DNA from: Bacteroidetes bacterium GWF2_40_14
GTDB taxonomy: Bacteria > Bacteroidota > Bacteroidia > Bacteroidales > UBA932
Length of the DNA stretch: 64,000 bases
NCBI GenBank assembly: GCA_001769195.1
Contig: MEOK01000017.1
Span: forward strand, 1 to 64,000
Direction: 5' to 3'
The first letter of the stretch is position 1; each line of letters opens with the position of its first letter. Positions 52,869 through 61,789 of this stretch are shown one piece after another. Below the pieces are notes generated by a model. That model saw nothing but the letters and a program-made list of their open reading frames with translations. It made no database searches and was not told the origin of the DNA. The position numbers and the translations under genes are program-made.

Positions 52869-54368
52869 ATGAAAATCATAAAAATATTAATTGTCTGTAC
52901 ATCTCTGTCGGCACTTTTCCTCTCTTGTGTCAAGGATGACGGAAACTATGTCTATAACGAAGTAAATGATGTGGTGATATCTGGAATTGAGGCAAATTAT
53001 GTAGCAATAATGCTGGACTCATTCACGATTACACCAGCTTTGAACAGGACCCTTACGGCAACTGAAGCCGATCTTGAGTACTCGTGGACAATTTACAACT
53101 CAATGAATACCTACAACTTTCCGGATACTCTTGCCAAAACAAGAAATCTGAAAATATTGGTCAGTACAATCCCCGGAACATATAAAGTTTCTTACAATGT
53201 GTATGATAAAAACACAGGAGTGAGATACAGATATGAATTCAATGTTGTAGTCACATCGGAACTGCAAAGGGGCTTTCTAGCCCTGAGTGAACTCAATGGC
53301 AAAGCTAATGTTACATTCATCGGAGTTAGCGGAAAAGTTTACCAGGATATTTACGACAACATTAACGGAGAGGCTGTTGGCACAAACCCTGTATCCATCT
53401 GCTATACATACCAGGCCCCTATCGACTATGTTGCAATACTCTGCAACGACACCAGAGGCGGAGTCTACATTAGCAGTACATCCTTTAAAAAGCTATTCGA
53501 CTTAAAGGATTTCTTCTACGACAATCTTACAATAACCAATCCGCAAGCGTTTGTGGTTCAGGAGTACTATGGCTCTGTCTCTGATTATCAGGCCAGTGGT
53601 TCAAAACTCTTTCTTACTGCAGATAACAAGCTCTACTATAGGGATGCCAACTACAACACAACAATAGATGGTGTATCTACCCGTATTGAGACAAAATTCT
53701 ATAGTGCCTTTCCCGGAGACTATGAGATAGCTCCTGTTTCGTTCCAGGCGCTGGGGCGTGAACTCTTCTACGACAACAAGTACAAGAAATTTATGTACAT
53801 AGCAGATTATGCCAAACCAAATCTAATGGTAACAGCAGCCAAACCTACCGGTATATTTGACCCTGCAAATGTAGGTCTGGATTTTGTGTGGGGCAAATTT
53901 ACTATAAGCGCGCGCAATACATACAACTGCAATTCCATATTCAAAGATGGCAGCGGAAACTACTTCTATCTCAAATTTGATATGACCAACAAAGCAGCAG
54001 TTACTCCACTTAAAAAGGTTGCAATTCCTGCAGGGTTCAAAATTCGTGAAGCTAAAACTTTCGCCGGAAACTCGTTGCAAGACTACATATATTTTGCAGT
54101 TGGCAGTAAGGTCTATGTTTTTGACTGTATCCTCAATCAGGAGCGTGAGATATATGACTTCGGAACAGGTAAAAGCGTAGATAATATCCGTTGGCACGAA
54201 GCCGTCCTAAGTTCCAGGATAATGCATGTTTGCACAAGCACTACCGGATCTACAGGCAGAACCGGCAGCATATACGAAATGAACGTTGCCACAGATGGTA
54301 TACTCTCCATTAAAAATGCCTACACAAATGTTTGTGGCAGAGTTGTGAGTACACACTGGAAAAACTAG
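52869..54368 (+). CDS. PKD-like family lipoprotein
   Basis: A 499-residue protein with signal peptide and lipobox FLSC (Cys at about residue 20). Residues about 30-130 hold an Ig/PKD-like fold (ADLEYSWTIYNSM...ISTIPGTYKVSYNVYDKNTGVRYRYEFNVVV). The remainder looks like a beta-propeller-like repeat region (RGFLALSELNGKANVTFIGVSGKVYQDIY). This matches the PKD-like family seen downstream of DUF4843 in SusCD operons. Presumed surface ligand-binding partner. Confidence 0.85.
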   Translation: MKIIKILIVCTSLSALFLSCVKDDGNYVYNEVNDVVISGIEANYVAIMLDSFTITPALNRTLTATEADLEYSWTIYNSMNTYNFPDTLAKTRNLKILVSTIPGTYKVSYNVYDKNTGVRYRYEFNVVVTSELQRGFLALSELNGKANVTFIGVSGKVYQDIYDNINGEAVGTNPVSICYTYQAPIDYVAILCNDTRGGVYISSTSFKKLFDLKDFFYDNLTITNPQAFVVQEYYGSVSDYQASGSKLFLTADNKLYYRDANYNTTIDGVSTRIETKFYSAFPGDYEIAPVSFQALGRELFYDNKYKKFMYIADYAKPNLMVTAAKPTGIFDPANVGLDFVWGKFTISARNTYNCNSIFKDGSGNYFYLKFDMTNKAAVTPLKKVAIPAGFKIREAKTFAGNSLQDYIYFAVGSKVYVFDCILNQEREIYDFGTGKSVDNIRWHEAVLSSRIMHVCTSTTGSTGRTGSIYEMNVATDGILSIKNAYTNVCGRVVSTHWKN

Positions 54369-54401
54369 AAACTTAAATAACAATTAATAAAAAACAAGAT
54401 T

Positions 54402-55775
54402 ATGCGAAAAAAATTATTTACACTTCTACTGTTACTGATAACCGTATGTGGTTTTGCACAAAACAAGGTAATCTTCAAGGGAACCGCCCCGCTTAACGGT
54501 AAGGACAAAGAGGTGGAGGTTAAAGAGAATAACAGAACAATTGCCGTATTTCCGGTAAAAGAGGATGGAACATTTTCCGGAGAGCTAGCTCTGGATAAGG
54601 TTAAACAACTCTCTTTAAACTACAGCGTTTGCGCCCTTCCTATAATTGCCAAGCCCGGACGAGAGATAACCATTACTTTTGGTTCGCAGCCAAAAACCGG
54701 AAAATTCATTGGCAGCCCAGAGACACAATACTATCTGGATATGCGCTTTCTTGTCTATCCTGGAGATCCCGCAATTATATTCAGTATGCCTTGGCACGTC
54801 TATAAAAAGTATCAGTCAGATGCTCTGGTTACCAAGATGAGGTTCAGCGAAATTTTCTGTATGGCATACAACGATATTCCCCCATTGTTCAAAAAAGAGG
54901 TTGAGCAGTATAACAAATACTCGAACTACGGACTTTTTATCATGTGGCCCCAGTTTTACATGAATACAAATAAATTAACCGAATTTAAGGAGGAGGCAGA
55001 CTGGAAGGCACATCTGGAATCTCTTTTTGAAAAAATTGAGTGGAACGACCCTTTCCTTTTGGGAATTCCGGCTTATATTAGTTTTGCCGAATATTCTATG
55101 AATGAAAAGATTAAGAAGATGGATCCAAGTAAATCGTTCCTGATGAACGCCTATAGCCATCTTAATACCTCTATAACAAACAAAGAGGTAAAAGAGTATT
55201 TTATGTATCACTATACCAATAAATATCTAAAAGATGAGTCATCTGCAAACAGAGGGGCCGCCATAGAGATATTTAAGGCCAATGTAACAAATGAGAGGTT
55301 CATTGCTCAAGTCGAGAAGATTCTTGCAGATGCAAAACAGTTTGGAAGCGACGCTCCTGCATATGATTTTACACTTGAGGACGTTAATGGCAAAATGGTA
55401 ACACTAAGCAGCTTTAAGGGCAAAGTTGTCTATATGGACTTCTGGGCAACCTGGTGCGCTCCTTGCCGTGCAGAGATTCCTCACATGAATAAAATGAAAG
55501 AGGAGTTAAAAGATAATAAGGATATAGTTGTTATTTGCATCTCTACCGACCAGGACAGGGACAAAGATAAGTGGAAACAGATGGTGAAAGAAATGGGAAT
55601 GACCGGTTACCAATTATTTGCCGGAGATAAAAATCCTGATATCCATAAGTTCTATAAAATTACCGGAATTCCACATTTCACAATGATTGGAAAGGACGGT
55701 AAGATTTATAAAAACATGACCATTCGTCCTTCTAATCCGCAAACCAAGTCGGTTTTATTGGACCTGGCAAAATAA
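54402..55775 (+). CDS. TlpA-like thioredoxin-fold protein (locus 2)
   Basis: A 457-residue secreted protein (signal peptide 1-19, ending GFAQ). The first 100 residues resemble the DUF4369-type beta domain, about 110-310 are helical, and about 318-457 form a TlpA thioredoxin domain: APAYDFTLEDVNGKMVTLSSFKGKVVYMDFWATWCAPCRAEIPHMNKM with CAPC, VICISTDQDRDKDKWKQMV, and cis-Pro segment ITGIPHFTMIGKDG. It is the last gene of SusCD locus 2, followed by a clear terminator. The parallel with locus 1, which also ends in such a protein, suggests a shared redox step. Confidence 0.88.
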   Translation: MRKKLFTLLLLLITVCGFAQNKVIFKGTAPLNGKDKEVEVKENNRTIAVFPVKEDGTFSGELALDKVKQLSLNYSVCALPIIAKPGREITITFGSQPKTGKFIGSPETQYYLDMRFLVYPGDPAIIFSMPWHVYKKYQSDALVTKMRFSEIFCMAYNDIPPLFKKEVEQYNKYSNYGLFIMWPQFYMNTNKLTEFKEEADWKAHLESLFEKIEWNDPFLLGIPAYISFAEYSMNEKIKKMDPSKSFLMNAYSHLNTSITNKEVKEYFMYHYTNKYLKDESSANRGAAIEIFKANVTNERFIAQVEKILADAKQFGSDAPAYDFTLEDVNGKMVTLSSFKGKVVYMDFWATWCAPCRAEIPHMNKMKEELKDNKDIVVICISTDQDRDKDKWKQMVKEMGMTGYQLFAGDKNPDIHKFYKITGIPHFTMIGKDGKIYKNMTIRPSNPQTKSVLLDLAK

Positions 55776-55800
55776 TTACTGTTATTATTTAGTTGTTCAT

Positions 55801-55836
55801 GGCAAGGCCGGCATATCGCCAGCCTTGCCTTTATTT
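55801..55836 (+). terminator. Terminator of SusCD locus 2
   Basis: GGCAAGGC...GCCTTGCC, an 8-bp stem extended inside by GGC/GCC around ATATC, followed by TTTATTT. It lies 26 bp after the stop codon of the TlpA-like gene. Confidence 0.8.
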
Positions 55837-55850
55837 GTAGAAATATTTAC

Positions 55851-55858
55851 TACATTTG
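55851..55858 (+). promoter_or_regulatory. Candidate -7 box of the rfb cluster
   Basis: TACATTTG matches TAnnTTTG, 27 bp before the rfbA ATG. A TTTG at 55834-55837 is only 13 bp upstream, too close for a standard -33 box. Confidence 0.45.
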
Positions 55859-55885
55859 CTAAGAATATTCTTTAAAATCTTAGCG

Positions 55886-56761
55886 ATGAAAGGCATTGTA
55901 CTGGCCGGAGGTTCCGGAACGCGTCTATACCCAATAACCAAGGGCGTCTCAAAGCAATTGCTACCAATATATGATAAACCGATGGTTTATTATCCTATTT
56001 CTGTCTTATTCCTTGCCGGAATCAGAGAGATACTGATAATCTCCACTCCGGACGATCTGCCGGGCTTTCGCCGATTACTGGGCGACGGCAGTGACTTTGG
56101 GGTGCGCCTTGAATATGCTGAACAGCCGTCGCCTGACGGACTGGCACAGGCCTTCATCATTGGAGAAAAATTCATTGGTACCGACTCTGCCTGCCTCGTT
56201 CTTGGTGATAACATTTTTTATGGTCAGTCGTTCTCCGGAATGTTGAAGGAAGCCGTAAGGACAGCAGAAGAAGATAGGAATGCTACAGTTTTCGGTTACT
56301 GGGTGAGTGATCCCGAAAGATATGGCGTTGCAGAATTTGACTCTGACGGTAAAGTCCTGAGCTTAGAGGAGAAACCACAGCAACCACGGAGCAATTATGC
56401 AGTAGTGGGCCTCTATTTCTATCCCAATAAGGTAGTTGAGGTGGCAAAAAGAATAAAACCCTCTGCACGTGGAGAACTTGAGATTACAACTGTCAATCAG
56501 GAGTTCCTGAAAGACGAAGAGCTTAAGGTTCAGCTTCTGGGACGCGGTTTTGCATGGCTCGACACGGGAACGCACGACTCTTTGTCAGATGCCTCCACTT
56601 TTGTAGAGGTTATTGAGAAAAGACAGGGTCTTAAGGTAGCCTGTCTGGAGGAGATCGCATACGCCAACGGATGGATATCCGGTCAAAAGCTGACAGAACT
56701 AGCACAGCCGATGATCAAGAATCAATACGGGCAGTATCTTTTAAATCTTCTAAAGCGTTAA
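55886..56761 (+). CDS. rfbA: Glucose-1-phosphate thymidylyltransferase
   Basis: A 291-residue protein from ATG 55886 ([41 protein letters not shown]); the frame opens earlier at a TTG. It joins dTTP and glucose-1-phosphate to make dTDP-glucose, the first step of dTDP-L-rhamnose synthesis. The nucleotide-binding GGSGTRLYP, the LGDNIFYG metal-binding Asp and [15 protein letters not shown] are intact, as is [14 protein letters not shown]. First gene of the cluster; rfbC follows after two bases. Confidence 0.96.
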   Translation: MKGIVLAGGSGTRLYPITKGVSKQLLPIYDKPMVYYPISVLFLAGIREILIISTPDDLPGFRRLLGDGSDFGVRLEYAEQPSPDGLAQAFIIGEKFIGTDSACLVLGDNIFYGQSFSGMLKEAVRTAEEDRNATVFGYWVSDPERYGVAEFDSDGKVLSLEEKPQQPRSNYAVVGLYFYPNKVVEVAKRIKPSARGELEITTVNQEFLKDEELKVQLLGRGFAWLDTGTHDSLSDASTFVEVIEKRQGLKVACLEEIAYANGWISGQKLTELAQPMIKNQYGQYLLNLLKR

Positions 56762-56763
56762 AT

Positions 56764-57330
56764 ATGAGATTCATTTCCACAGAAATACCAGAAGTTTTTA
56801 TTGTCGAACCAAAAGTACATGGCGATTCACGCGGCTACTTTATGGAGTCGTTCATCGCCTCATTTTTTGAAAAAGAGGTTTGCAACATAAAATTTATTCA
56901 GGACAACGAATCCAGCTCATTTTACGGGGTTTTGCGTGGCCTGCACTACCAGCTGTCGCCTCATTGCCAATCCAAGCTATTAAGGGTCGTATCTGGTCGT
57001 ATAATGGATGTAGCCGTGGATATCAGAGTAGGCTCCCCCACATTTGGGAAGCATGTAGCTTTGGAGCTATCCGCCGACAATAAAAGACAGTTGTTCATAC
57101 CCAAAGGCTTTGCTCATGGTTTTTCTGTCCTTAGCAACCAGACAATTGTCCAGTATAAGACCGATAATAAGTATGCTCCTGAATTTGAACGCGCTATACG
57201 GTGGGACGACCCTATATTGAACATAAACTGGGGCTTACCATCTTCCGATATAATTTTGAGTGAAAAGGATAAACAACATCCATTTTTTATGGATGCTCCC
57301 CTTTTTGATTATAACCAAAAACTATATTAA
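56764..57330 (+). CDS. rfbC: dTDP-4-dehydrorhamnose 3,5-epimerase
   Basis: A 188-residue cupin started at ATG 56764 (MRFISTEIPEVFIVEPKVHGDSRGYFMESF). It epimerises C3 and C5 of the 4-keto-6-deoxy sugar. Visible motifs are GVLRGLHYQ with the catalytic His, VVSGRIMDVAVDIRVGSPTFG, and FIPKGFAHGFSVLS. Length is typical. Its stop codon shares one base with the rfbD start codon. Confidence 0.95.
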   Translation: MRFISTEIPEVFIVEPKVHGDSRGYFMESFIASFFEKEVCNIKFIQDNESSSFYGVLRGLHYQLSPHCQSKLLRVVSGRIMDVAVDIRVGSPTFGKHVALELSADNKRQLFIPKGFAHGFSVLSNQTIVQYKTDNKYAPEFERAIRWDDPILNINWGLPSSDIILSEKDKQHPFFMDAPLFDYNQKLY

Positions 57331-58256
57331 TGACAATTGACCCAGATAATATGACTGGCAATCTTACCGGCGTCCTTGTAACGGGCGTAAACGGTCAGCT
57401 TGGCAAGGAACTAAAAAGACACTTCGATTCGGGTGCAGGTAATGTAAAGGCTCTGCTTTCAGTTTTCCCTCAGTTATTCTATACCGATATTGAAGAACTT
57501 GATATTTGTGATTCAGACGCAGTCAAACAGTTTGTCAACGCAAATAAAATCGGGCTGATTATAAACTGTGCTGCCTATACTGCCGTTGATAAAGCGGAAG
57601 ATGAGGTTGATAAAGCCCAAAAAATTAATGGGGAGGCTCCCGGTATTCTGGCCGATGCCGCTTCGGAATCAGGGGCGCTACTCATTCACATCTCTACAGA
57701 TTATGTTTTTAACGGGAAAAGCAACATCCCATATACAGAAAGGGACCAGACCTCTCCCCATTCGGTATACGGGCGCACAAAGCTTGCAGGCGAATATGCA
57801 ATAGCTTCTTCCGGATGTAGTTACGTAATATTACGCACATCATGGTTATACTCAGGCTTCGGTACTAATTTTGTTAAAACAATACTACGTCTGGCTTCGG
57901 AACGTGATACACTTAATGTGGTATTTGATCAGACCGGCACACCCACAAACGCAGCAGATCTTGCTTCTGTAATAGTGACTATCGGTTCACAAATCAAAGA
58001 GAGAGTAAGTGCAATTTATAACTTTTCCAACGAGGGTGTATGTTCCTGGTACGACTTTGCAACCGAGATTGTAAACTATTCCGGTTTAAAGTGCGGGATA
58101 ATGCCGGTAACCAGCGATATGTTTCCTTCCAAGGCCTTAAGACCCGTGTACTCTGTTTTAAATAAAAGCAAGATAAAGAAAGAATTTGGAATTGAGATAA
58201 GACACTGGCGTACAGCACTAATAGATTGTCTTAAGAACATGGATGCTCAGAAATAA
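57330..58256 (+). CDS. rfbD: dTDP-4-dehydrorhamnose reductase
   Basis: A 308-residue short-chain dehydrogenase. It reduces the keto group to give dTDP-L-rhamnose. NAD(P) motif GVNGQLGKEL near residue 20, NCAAYTAVDKAED, STDYVFNG and catalytic YGRTKLAGE (Tyr/Lys) are all present, as is the C-terminal LRPVYSVLNKSKIKK. The first dozen residues (MTIDPDNMTGNL) are an extra tail; an internal ATG at 57351 could be the true start. Confidence 0.95.
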   Translation: MTIDPDNMTGNLTGVLVTGVNGQLGKELKRHFDSGAGNVKALLSVFPQLFYTDIEELDICDSDAVKQFVNANKIGLIINCAAYTAVDKAEDEVDKAQKINGEAPGILADAASESGALLIHISTDYVFNGKSNIPYTERDQTSPHSVYGRTKLAGEYAIASSGCSYVILRTSWLYSGFGTNFVKTILRLASERDTLNVVFDQTGTPTNAADLASVIVTIGSQIKERVSAIYNFSNEGVCSWYDFATEIVNYSGLKCGIMPVTSDMFPSKALRPVYSVLNKSKIKKEFGIEIRHWRTALIDCLKNMDAQK

Positions 58257-58282
58257 TACTTGAATATCATAATTCGAAAATA

Positions 58283-59332
58283 ATGAAAAACATACTTATA
58301 ACAGGAGGCGCAGGATTTATCGGATCACACCTTGTGCGCCTGATGGTAAACAAATACCCGCAATACAATATCATAAATCTGGACAAGCTTACTTATGCCG
58401 GCAACCTTGCCAACCTGAAGGATGTTCAGTATAGTCCCAATTATAGATTTGTCAAGGGCGATATTTGTGATTTCATTTTTATTCAGAAACTATTTGCAGA
58501 ATATAATATTGACGGAGTTATACACCTTGCAGCAGAATCTCATGTTGACCGTTCAATAAAAGATCCTTTCTCTTTTGCACAAACAAATGTAATGGGCACG
58601 CTATCCTTGCTGCAGACCGCCCGTCTGTTCTGGGAGGGTTCTTTCGAAGGTAAGCTTTTCTATCATGTATCTACCGATGAAGTATATGGTTCGCTTAAAG
58701 ATGACGGAACTTTTTTTCTTGAGACTACCAAGTACGACCCTCACTCTCCCTACTCCGCCTCCAAAGCATCCTCGGACCACTTTGTACGGGCATTTTACGA
58801 CACATATGGCTTTCCTGTCAAAATATCCAACTGTTCAAACAACTATGGGAGCTACCAATTTCCGGAGAAACTTATCCCGCTTTTTATCAACAACATCCGT
58901 AACAATAAACCTCTTCCGGTATACGGAAAGGGCGAGAATGTAAGGGACTGGCTATATGTAGAGGACCATGCATCTGCAATTGACCTGATATTTCATAAGG
59001 GGCGTAAGGGCGAAACTTACAACATTGGAGGATTTAACGAATGGAAAAATATTGATCTTATAAAGCTTATGATTAAGGTAGTAGATAAGTTTCTCGGACG
59101 ACCGGAAGGTTCATCGGAATCACTTATCACTTATGTTACAGACAGGGCAGGGCACGATCTTCGTTATGCTATAGACTCAACCAAGTTGCATAATGAGCTG
59201 GGATGGTCACCTTCACTGCAGTTCGAAGAGGGAATTGAGCGTACTGTTAGATGGTACCTGGAGAACCAGGAGTGGCTTGACAATGTCACCTCAGGTGATT
59301 ACCAACGTTATTACGATGAAATGTACAAATGA
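58283..59332 (+). CDS. rfbB: dTDP-glucose 4,6-dehydratase
   Basis: A 349-residue protein. It converts dTDP-glucose to the 4-keto-6-deoxy form. NAD motif GGAGFIGSHL, the HLAAESHVDRSI segment, STDEVYGSL with the catalytic Asp/Glu pair, YSASKASSDH with Tyr and Lys, and NCSNNYG are intact. With rfbA, rfbC and rfbD it completes the dTDP-L-rhamnose pathway. It overlaps the cupin gene by four bases. Confidence 0.96.
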   Translation: MKNILITGGAGFIGSHLVRLMVNKYPQYNIINLDKLTYAGNLANLKDVQYSPNYRFVKGDICDFIFIQKLFAEYNIDGVIHLAAESHVDRSIKDPFSFAQTNVMGTLSLLQTARLFWEGSFEGKLFYHVSTDEVYGSLKDDGTFFLETTKYDPHSPYSASKASSDHFVRAFYDTYGFPVKISNCSNNYGSYQFPEKLIPLFINNIRNNKPLPVYGKGENVRDWLYVEDHASAIDLIFHKGRKGETYNIGGFNEWKNIDLIKLMIKVVDKFLGRPEGSSESLITYVTDRAGHDLRYAIDSTKLHNELGWSPSLQFEEGIERTVRWYLENQEWLDNVTSGDYQRYYDEMYK

Positions 59333-59733
59333 AATCTACTGCGACACTTATAGACAACAAGCTTCTTGACGAAATTACCGAACAGGCTAAAAAATCACCC
59401 CGTCTGAGAATGAATCTCAACCTTCATGATTCCTATGAATCAAATGCTCAGAAGATGATTAATTCGCTCGAGCCGGGTACAGTGATTCCTGTGCACAGGC
59501 ACAGAAACTTTTCAGAGACATACATCGTACTGAGGGGAGCAATAAAGGTGTTTTTTTATGACGACAATAAAGTATTAATCAACAGCTATTTACTTGACCC
59601 ATGTGACGGGAGCTACGGACTGGAAATTCCAGCCGGAGTTTTTCACAATCTGGAAGTCATTGCACACGGAACTGCAATTTTCGAAGCTAAAGATGGCCCA
59701 TATATACCAATTGGTACAGAGGATATACTTTGA
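59329..59733 (+). CDS. WbuC-family cupin protein
   Basis: A 134-residue cupin of the WbuC type found in O-antigen and capsule clusters: SPRLRMNLNLHDSYESNAQKMINSLEPGTVIPVHRHRNFSETYIVLRGAIKVFFYDD with the His metal ligands (PVHRHR and the Glu of SETY), then GLEIPAGVFHNLEVI. Its role, perhaps a sugar isomerase or a regulatory metalloprotein, is unknown. It is translationally coupled to rfbB through ATGA. Confidence 0.9.
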   Translation: MKSTATLIDNKLLDEITEQAKKSPRLRMNLNLHDSYESNAQKMINSLEPGTVIPVHRHRNFSETYIVLRGAIKVFFYDDNKVLINSYLLDPCDGSYGLEIPAGVFHNLEVIAHGTAIFEAKDGPYIPIGTEDIL

Positions 59734-59747
59734 GGCCGTTTTTTATT

Positions 59748-59755
59748 TATCTTTG
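59748..59755 (+). promoter_or_regulatory. Candidate -7 box of the wlbA pair
   Basis: TATCTTTG matches TAnnTTTG in the gap between the cupin and the first WlbA-like gene, 23 bp before the GTG at 59779. It supports choosing that GTG over the GTG at 59755, which lies in the box. Confidence 0.45.
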
Positions 59756-59778
59756 TGCCACTTAAAAAAATATATGTA

Positions 59779-60777
59779 GTGAAAAATTTTGCGTTGATTG
59801 GTGCTGCAGGATACATTGCTCCTCGACATATGCGCGCCATAAAGGATACAGGGAACAACCTCATTGCAGCATACGATGTTTTCGACAGTGTGGGTATTGT
59901 CGATTCTTTTTTCCCTAAATGTGCCTTTTATTCCGAATACGAGTTATTTGAGCGACATATTGCAAAAAAGAGAAAAGTTCTTTCAGCCGGAGACTCAGAT
60001 CCTGTCTATCCTAAAGGTAAGCTGGATTATGTTTCTATATGTACTCCAAACTATCTGCATGATGCACATATAAGGTTTGGGCTAAGAGCCGGTGCCGATG
60101 TAATATGCGAAAAGCCATTGGTACTCAATCCATGGAACATTGACTCACTTACAAACGTAGAGAAAGAGACAGGGGGACATGTATATAATATATTGCAACT
60201 CAGGCTTCACGATGCTATTATTGCACTTAAAAAGAGAGTTGCAGAGAGTCCTGCCGACAAGATATTTGATGTAGATCTCACATATATCACATCACGTGGA
60301 AACTGGTATTATACTAGCTGGAAAGGTGACCCGCGTAAAAGTGGAGGCGTTGCAACCAACATTGGGGTACATTTCTATGACATGTTGTCATGGGTGTTCG
60401 GTGCCGTAAAAAACAATATTGTTCATGTTTATTCACACGATCGTGTGGCAGGGTTTTTGGAGTTCGAGAAGGCACGTGTAAGATATTTTTTAAGCATTAA
60501 TGTAGATACTTTGCCTGCAGATGTAAGGCTTACAGGCAAAAGAACCTACAGGTCATTGCTAATGGAGGGTCAGGAGATAGAGTTTTCTGACGGATTTACT
60601 GAACTTCATACAGAATCTTACCGAAAAATACTGGCTGGTGAAGGGTTTTGCCTTCAGGAGGCCAGAAATTGCATTCAAATAGTTCACGATATAAGAAATA
60701 CAGCTCCTGTGGGGCTTAAGGGTGATTATCACCCATTCGCAAAACAGGAATTAACCCGTCACCCTTTTGGATGGTAA
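59779..60777 (+). CDS. WlbA-like UDP-N-acetylglucosaminuronate 3-dehydrogenase, copy 1
   Basis: A Gfo/Idh/MocA oxidoreductase of 332 residues from GTG 59779 (reading MKNFALIGAAGYIAPRHMRAIKDTGNNLIAAYDVFDSVG); an earlier GTG at 59755 would add eight residues. NAD motif GAAGYIAPRH, catalytic EKPLV Lys, and SRGNWYYTSWKGDPRKSGGVATNIGVHFYDML with the active-site His are present. This closely follows the WlbA/WbpB family that oxidises UDP-GlcNAcA at C3 during synthesis of diamino-uronic acids. No WbpA, aminotransferase or acetyltransferase is adjacent. A paralogue follows after 28 bp. Confidence 0.9.
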   Translation: MKNFALIGAAGYIAPRHMRAIKDTGNNLIAAYDVFDSVGIVDSFFPKCAFYSEYELFERHIAKKRKVLSAGDSDPVYPKGKLDYVSICTPNYLHDAHIRFGLRAGADVICEKPLVLNPWNIDSLTNVEKETGGHVYNILQLRLHDAIIALKKRVAESPADKIFDVDLTYITSRGNWYYTSWKGDPRKSGGVATNIGVHFYDMLSWVFGAVKNNIVHVYSHDRVAGFLEFEKARVRYFLSINVDTLPADVRLTGKRTYRSLLMEGQEIEFSDGFTELHTESYRKILAGEGFCLQEARNCIQIVHDIRNTAPVGLKGDYHPFAKQELTRHPFGW

Positions 60778-60805
60778 TTAGTTGAAAAAATAAAATAATA
60801 ATAAT

Positions 60806-61780
60806 TTGGAAACTGTAAAACAATTTGCATTAATGGGCGTGGCCGGCTATATAGCACCCCGCCACTTAAAAGCCATTAAGAATTCCGGAAACAATCTAAT
60901 AGCAGCCATAGACCCATTCGACAGTGTGGGATTAATGGACAGCTATTTCCCAGATTGTGCTTATTTCAACGAGTTTGAACTGTTTGACCGTCACCTTTCC
61001 AGGTTAAAAAGCGCGAATAAAGGTATTGGTTTTCTTTCTGTATGCACTCCTGACTATCTTCACGATGCTCATGTCCGTTATGGTCTTAAACTTGGTGCCA
61101 ATGTTATTACAGAAAAACCTATGGTACTGAACCCCAAGAATCTGGACGAACTTGCAATTGCAGAAAAAGAGAGCGGATGCAGGGTATTTACTATTTTACA
61201 ACTTCGTTATCACGACATAATATTAGCCCTTAAGAAATCAATTGATGAAGGTCCTGCAGATAAAATCTATGATCTGGATCTCACCTATATCACATCGCGT
61301 GGCAGCTGGTTTTATACAAGCTGGAAGGGCAACCCTCAAAAAAGTGGCGGTATAGCAACAAATATTGGTATTCATTTCTATGACATGTTTCAATGGATAT
61401 TTGGCGATGTCAAGCAAAACATCGTCCACGTAAAGACTCATGACAGAGTTGCCGGATACCTTGAATTCGACAGGGCTCGCGTTCGCTATTTCCTTAGCAT
61501 AAACTCTGACACCCTTCCTAAAGATCTACAAGAGAGTGGGCAGCGAATATATCGCTCAATTAATGTGGGAGGAGAAGAGATTGATTTCACCGATGGTTTT
61601 GCAGACCTGCATACTGAATCATACAAAAGAATCATGAATGGCGAGGGTTTTGGTATCGAAGATGCTCGCCCGTCCATCCAGATTGTAAATGATATCCGCA
61701 ATGCCATTCCTATAGGACTAAAAGGTGATTATCATCCATTTGCCCGCCTGGAACTGGTCAAGCACCCGTTCGGCTGGTAG
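60806..61780 (+). CDS. WlbA-like UDP-N-acetylglucosaminuronate 3-dehydrogenase, copy 2
   Basis: A 324-residue paralogue of the preceding gene, sharing YIAPRHLKAIKNSGNNLIAAIDPFDSVGLMDSYFPDC, EKPMVLNPKNLDEL, ITSRGSWFYTSWKGNPQKSGGIATNIGIHFYDMF and the terminal KGDYHPFARLELVKHPFGW. The only plausible start is TTG at 60806 (no ATG near the N-terminus in frame). All catalytic motifs are kept. Either the two copies act on different UDP sugars or form a hetero-oligomer. The stop codon forms a palindrome with the next gene's stop. Confidence 0.9.
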   Translation: METVKQFALMGVAGYIAPRHLKAIKNSGNNLIAAIDPFDSVGLMDSYFPDCAYFNEFELFDRHLSRLKSANKGIGFLSVCTPDYLHDAHVRYGLKLGANVITEKPMVLNPKNLDELAIAEKESGCRVFTILQLRYHDIILALKKSIDEGPADKIYDLDLTYITSRGSWFYTSWKGNPQKSGGIATNIGIHFYDMFQWIFGDVKQNIVHVKTHDRVAGYLEFDRARVRYFLSINSDTLPKDLQESGQRIYRSINVGGEEIDFTDGFADLHTESYKRIMNGEGFGIEDARPSIQIVNDIRNAIPIGLKGDYHPFARLELVKHPFGW

Positions 61781-61789
61781 GGTACCCTA
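61778..61789. repeat. Minimal palindrome joining two convergent stop codons
   Basis: TAGGGTACCCTA contains the TAG stop of the wlbA copy and, on the other strand, the TAG stop of proline dehydrogenase. The GGGTAC/GTACCC ends are those of repeat family C with its centre removed. It may be a deletion remnant. Confidence 0.5.
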
